Assembly: GCA_001598975.1 (NCBI GenBank)
Contig: BBXU01001705.1
Span: forward strand, 1-11,954
DNA length: 11,954 nucleotides
Direction of reading: 5' to 3'
DNA from: Parachlorella kessleri
Taxonomy: Eukaryota > Chlorophyta > Trebouxiophyceae > Chlorellales > Chlorellaceae
Below, piece after piece: positions 8,598 through 11,954 of the stretch. Position 1 is the first letter of the stretch. Every line of letters starts with the position of its first letter. The position numbers were made by a program, and so were the translations under genes. The notes below the pieces were generated by a model. That model ran no database searches and had not been told where the DNA came from. It saw nothing but the letters and a program-made list of their open reading frames with translations.

Positions 8598-11019
8598 TTC
8601 ACCTTCACCGCCCGGGCCTGCAAGAGGGCAACTATCCATTGGAAGGTGGGCCGGGGGATGCGCCGCCCGCTCAAGGCCCCGGGTTCTACCCTGGCCACCG
8701 CCCGCCGTTCCCTCGCCCGCCGCCGCCGGGGCCGTTCCCCCGCCACCCGGAACCCACCCACTTCCACCAGCCGCCACCCCAGCAGCCGCAGCACCCCCAG
8801 CAGCAGCAGCAGCAGGGTCCGCGGCCGCCCTTCTTCCCGCCGGCCCACCGCGCGGGCGGCCCGCCTCCTGCCGGGATGCACGGCCACCCCCCGCCGCCTT
8901 ACCAACACCCGCCCGGGAACTTCCCGCCGCACCCGCCGCTGCAGCGCCACCCGCCGCCGGAGCGACCCTACCACCGCCCTGAGCGCCCTCCCCCCGACCC
9001 TGCCGCGCTCGAGCTGGAAGCCAAGCGCAGGAGAGAAGAGGCAAGTGTGTTGGCAGTGTCGGGGCGGGATGGGCGCGGAAGGTTGTTGGCTGGCACTTCT
9101 CCCCTGCCCCAGGTGTGGTGGAGGGTCTCTGTTCTCAGCATGTTCGAATACCGGGGGCCACCCTTTGATACCAGCCCTGGTGGGTTGCCGCTGCAGGCGG
9201 CGGGGCTACGTCTGCTCAGGCAGCATTGTTGGCCGCCCAAGGAGGATTCCGCTGCGCTGAGCTGGCTTGCAGGGCTGCAGACCAGCATACTGCAGGTGCT
9301 CATGCATGCCGAGGGTGGCTCCTGAACAGGCTGCTGCTGCTGGGCTGCCTTGTTGTGCAGGAGGAGGCGGCTCGGCAGGCGAAGCTGCAGGCGGCACTGG
9401 AGGCCAAGCGGCGCCAGGACGAGCAGAACAAGGTGCTGGCGCAGAAGCGCAAGGAGGCCGAGGTAGCTGCAGCTGCGGTGAGTGCTAGCCAGGGGTCCTT
9501 GCGGTGCTGGTTAGTGAGTGACGGGCATGTAGGCCTGCATGGGGGACCTGCCTGCCGGGGTGGAATGCTTTGGGCCGTGTGGGCTGTGTATCCGTTCATG
9601 TGGGGACAAACCTGTTCAGCAGGGGGTCCTGCTGCTGGGGCGGCGTGATTTGGCTATGGTTGACTGCTTGCTTGTGGGGGGTATACGTCCCTGCACTGGC
9701 CTGCATGTCGGCCTCCGGAGCAAATGTGGGAGCCTACGGAGCCATACCTGCTGCTTCAAGACCAGCTTGCATGCTGCACACCTGTGCGACCCTGGGATAT
9801 GGGAGTCTTCTATGCCATGCATGCTGCCTTTGTTCGTTCGGCTGCCATGCTGCAGTCCCTCGGGACCGCATGCCAAATACATTACATGCTGCTCCTGGGA
9901 CAGTGTTTGTATGATCCCCCGACATGGCTCGCTCCCACACACTGCGTCCACAGCCCCTCCCCTGGCGGCGCTCCCTGCAGAACATGAAGCTGCGGAGCAA
10001 GCAGCTGGAGATGGATGTGCTGCGGGCGAGGATCGCGATGCAGGAGGCGCGGCTGCGCCAGCAGAAGCAGACAGGAGAGCCCGGCGGCGGCCCGCCAGCA
10101 GCAGCAGCAGCAGGGGCAGGCGGCGGTACTGCTCAGCCAGCGCAGCAGGAGGCGCAGCAGGGGCAGCAGGACGGCGGCTTGGTGTTTGACTGGGGTGCCA
10201 CGACGCAGAGCGGCGGCGCGGAGCCCGCTGTGTCAGCCGGCGGCGGGTCGGTGGGTGTCTTCCTGCCAGCGGCAGAGGAAGAAGAGCAGCAGGGGCAGCA
10301 GCAGCAGCAGGAAGAGGAGGAGGATGAGGAGGCAGGGGTGGAAGAAGCAGGGCGGTGGGGTGAGAGCGAGGACAGCGGCATGCCGGCCGCTTCCGAAGTC
10401 CCAGTAGCCGACGCACAGCGGCGGCGGCGGCAGCAGCAGCAGCAGGGTGGGGACGCAGCCATGCGAAGACCCGGCGACGCCAGTTCCGGCGCAGCCAAGC
10501 AAGCCAAGCGCAAGTCAGAGGGCTCGGGTGAGCAGCAAGGGGAGACAGCCAAGCAGCGGCGTCAGGCTGGAACGGCTGACCCGCCGGCTGCTGCGACTGA
10601 GGGGCAGCCGGCTTGGGAGGGGGAGGAAGGCTGGGAAGGGGAGGAGGGCAAGCAGGTAGGGGCTGCAAGGTATCCCTGGCAGTCAGCTGTTGCCGCAGTG
10701 GTGTGCGGTTGACCGACTTTGTTGGTGGGGTGGCAACTGGGATGCCTGGCTGGAGGGACAGCGAGCAGCTACCTGTGTTTCCCGCTCCAGCAGCTGAGTG
10801 CAGCGGGTGCTTGCGCCCTCGTCAGGCGAGGCTGTGACTGCTGCTTTGCCCCACAAGCCTTGAGATGGTATTGGGGGCTGCTGTCTGCCATACCAACATG
10901 CGCGGGGTAGCATGTCGCACAACTACCTGCGGCATGCTGCCCCGCTCTTGCCAATCCTTGTTTCATGTTAAGCAAGCCTCGTTACTTTGCCTGCATTGCA
11001 GAATGGGCATGGGCACTAG
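6622..11019 (+). CDS. Low-complexity Q/P-rich protein with acidic N-terminus and coiled coil, 6-7 exons
   Basis: Exons: 6622-6691, 6772-6866, 7059-7118, 7304-9040, 9361-9477, 9981-10655, and doubtfully 11002-11019. Phases agree at every junction, giving 918 residues plus a short tail (NGHGH then TAG). The start ATG has good context (GCCATCATGGCA). Residues 1-25 are very acidic (ELDFELSEDYEYNDDD). Residues 76-98 are charged (AYRTNLASDKEKKEW). Residues 101-119 form an Arg-Gly patch. About 120-640 is Gln/Pro/Gly/His/Met-rich with Gln runs and PPPP-type stretches. About 642-722, across exons 4-6, is a charged heptad-like helix (EAKRRREEEEAARQAKLQ, then RSKQLEMDVLRARIAMQEARLRQQ). The tail mixes Glu runs and basic clusters (KQAKRKSEG, KQRRQ) that could be nuclear localisation signals. 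I see no catalytic or folded RNA-binding domain and do not recognise the family. RG plus Q/P-rich plus coiled coil suggests an RNA-protein granule, splicing or transcription scaffold; this is inference. Exon 5 could end five codons earlier at GAG/GTAGCT. The end is uncertain: reading on past 10655 stops at 10712, and an acceptor at 10790 gives another tail. Confidence 0.75.
7484..7507 (+). repeat. CAG tract coding for eight glutamines
   Basis: Six CAG, one CAA and one CAG follow each other in exon 4 of the plus-strand gene. Confidence 0.9.
8291..8305 (+). repeat. (CAG)5 tract coding for glutamine
   Basis: Five pure CAG codons in exon 4, preceded by further CAG/CAA codons interrupted by Phe. 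Confidence 0.85.
8564..8593 (+). repeat. (CAG)9-CAA tract coding for ten glutamines
   Basis: Nine pure CAG units and one CAA in exon 4: the longest triplet run in the window and the most likely to vary in length. Confidence 0.9.
8798..8815 (+). repeat. (CAG)6 tract coding for glutamine
   Basis: Six pure CAG units in exon 4, within the Pro/His-rich part of the low-complexity region. Confidence 0.9.
9041..9360 (+). other. GC-AG intron (intron 4 of the plus-strand gene)
   Basis: Exon 4 ends in GAAGAG and is followed by GCAAGT, a perfect GC-donor consensus. The acceptor is TTGTGCAG. Splicing is phase 0 and fuses EAKRRREE to EEAARQAKLQ, one uninterrupted charged helix. If the intron is kept, the frame stays open through 9325 and the protein ends early without the rest of the coiled coil. 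A GT two bases into GCAAGTGTGT would shift the frame and lose the helix. Confidence 0.75.
10296..10310 (+). repeat. (CAG)5 tract coding for glutamine
   Basis: Five pure CAG units in exon 6, set between two runs of Glu codons. Confidence 0.85.
10431..10445 (+). repeat. (CAG)5 tract coding for glutamine
   Basis: Five pure CAG units in exon 6, directly after a run of CGG codons for arginine. Confidence 0.85.
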
Positions 11020-11954
11020 CCTGAGCCAGTCTGGTGGCCAATGAGCTGGCATCATGCTCGGCGCTTGGGCACCTGCAGCGGCCGGGCAGGCGGAGCAGTA
11101 TGTCTTGGTAGCAGACAGAACACTACTTCCACTTTACCCTTACCACGCTTTCGGCCCTCTTACCGGCCTCCCTCCCGACCCTCCCCCTTGGCCCTTCCTG
11201 AGATCCCTCGGCACCATGTTGGCAGCGGGCAGGCGCCTGCGCCGTGCTGCCAGTAACCTCCTGAGTACGGCTGCTGTTTGTCACCTTTCGCGCTTTCACT
11301 GCTTGCGCCTGAGGCGTTGTGCACCACACCGCAATCAAGACAATACCAAGCAGGTATGCTAGGGGTAGCGTGGGGTGTGGCTGTCAGTGGTCCCTACGTG
11401 TCTATGTCCTTCATATATTCTGCACTAACACTCCCAGGTATTGCTTGCCCCGGTGCCAGTGTGCTGCTACGTTACCTGCAGGGATCTGGTTATATGTCAG
11501 CGTTGCATGCACGGGAAAGGGGGTAGGAAAGTTGTGATGCACTGATCAGTACTGTTCACTGCACACTGGTTCGTAATTGATATGTATTGCTTGTTTCAGC
11601 TCTGCTTACTGATGTGACTATAGTTGTGCGGAACACTTGGCTGTGGTGCGCATGCATGTCACTAGTTTATTATGCCGTTGGCGGCAGCTGTACTGTTGGA
11701 CTGCAAATATTTCCATGCTTGCTATTTGCTACCTGTCTCTCTTGCTATTGAATGATATTGATTATGTGTGTTCCCTGGGTGTGGCGCGGACGGATGGCGT
11801 GGAAGGGGCGTGCAGGAGGGCATGGTCCGTTGTGGAGTGGGCTCACTTAGTGTACTGGTTGATAGCCTGTTTACGTCTTCTATGGAGGGCCCCCACCTGA
11901 ACCTACTTTCTGTCCCAAATGCAATTGCTGCAGAGGCGCTTGTCTGCCCCCCCC
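11020..11954 (+). other. Unresolved right flank; possible 5' end of another spliced gene
   Basis: No TGTAA signal occurs here, so the plus-strand transcript may end differently or run on. A frame open from upstream contains ATG at 11216 in the context GCACCATGT. The 46 residues from there begin MLAAGRRLRRAASNLL, are Arg-rich with no acidic residue until near the end, and resemble an organelle-targeting peptide. They end at CAG/GTATGC (donor at 11354). A branch-like CACTAAC and acceptor CCCAG follow, giving an 85-base intron. The next piece continues in frame from 11439 and has a Cys-rich stretch (CCYVTCRDLVICQRCMHG) before a stop at about 11544. Further acceptor-like sites lie near 11600 (TTTCAG) and 11933 (GCTGCAG). 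This could be a partial gene leaving the window, a spliced 3' untranslated region, or chance. The last eight bases are all C. Confidence 0.2.

Noticed and set aside
7484..8815. Repeated short units resembling a CRISPR array
   Set aside because: They are in-frame triplet tracts coding for glutamine in a spliced eukaryotic gene, with no constant spacer length.
8358..9044. 228-codon minus-strand open frame
   Set aside because: A low-complexity Ala/Gly shadow of exon 4 with no start or splice context.
7160..9325. One continuous 721-codon gene on the plus strand
   Set aside because: Its first 48 codons lie in intron 3 and its last 95 in the GC-AG intron. Splice sites and frame continuity with the acidic N-terminus and coiled coil explain it better as the 579-codon exon 4.
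9616..10668. 350-codon minus-strand open frame
   Set aside because: Antisense to exon 6 and intron 5; Pro/Ala/Leu-rich shadow of the CAG-rich coding strand.

Overview
This window looks like nuclear DNA of a green alga, most likely a chlorophycean (volvocine/Haematococcus-like). The signs are GC-rich coding sequence, many introns of about 80 to 700 bases with acceptors that almost always read TGCAG or CGCAG, long in-frame CAG tracts coding for glutamine, and a possible TGTAA-type polyadenylation signal. The species is an inference. There are no bacterial-style operons, RNA genes, transposons or CRISPR arrays that I can support.

Layout. Bases 1-564 are non-coding flank. Bases 935-6283 hold a complete minus-strand gene of 11 exons. 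I could join its exons in frame into a 463-residue protein of the DUF155 family (RMD1/RMND1; RETARDED ROOT GROWTH in plants), a mitochondrial inner-membrane type protein with an N-terminal targeting region and a single C-terminal membrane anchor. Bases 6284-6621 are a 338-base shared intergenic region. Bases 6622 to about 11019 hold a plus-strand gene of six well-supported exons plus a doubtful last one. It codes for a protein of about 920 residues: acidic N-terminus, Arg-Gly patch, very long Q/P/G/H-rich low-complexity region, charged coiled coil, and mixed acidic/basic tail. I do not recognise its family. Bases 11020-11954 are its downstream flank and may hold the 5' end of another spliced gene.

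The two main genes are head-to-head and probably share a bidirectional promoter. One is predicted to act in mitochondria, the other probably in a nuclear or cytoplasmic RNA-protein setting. Nothing in the sequence ties them into one pathway. The points most worth a second look are two independent GC-AG introns (one per gene), an upstream ORF whose stop overlaps the DUF155 start codon together with a possible leader intron that would remove it, the prion-like architecture of the plus-strand protein, and the unresolved right edge. I see no convincing new multi-gene system.
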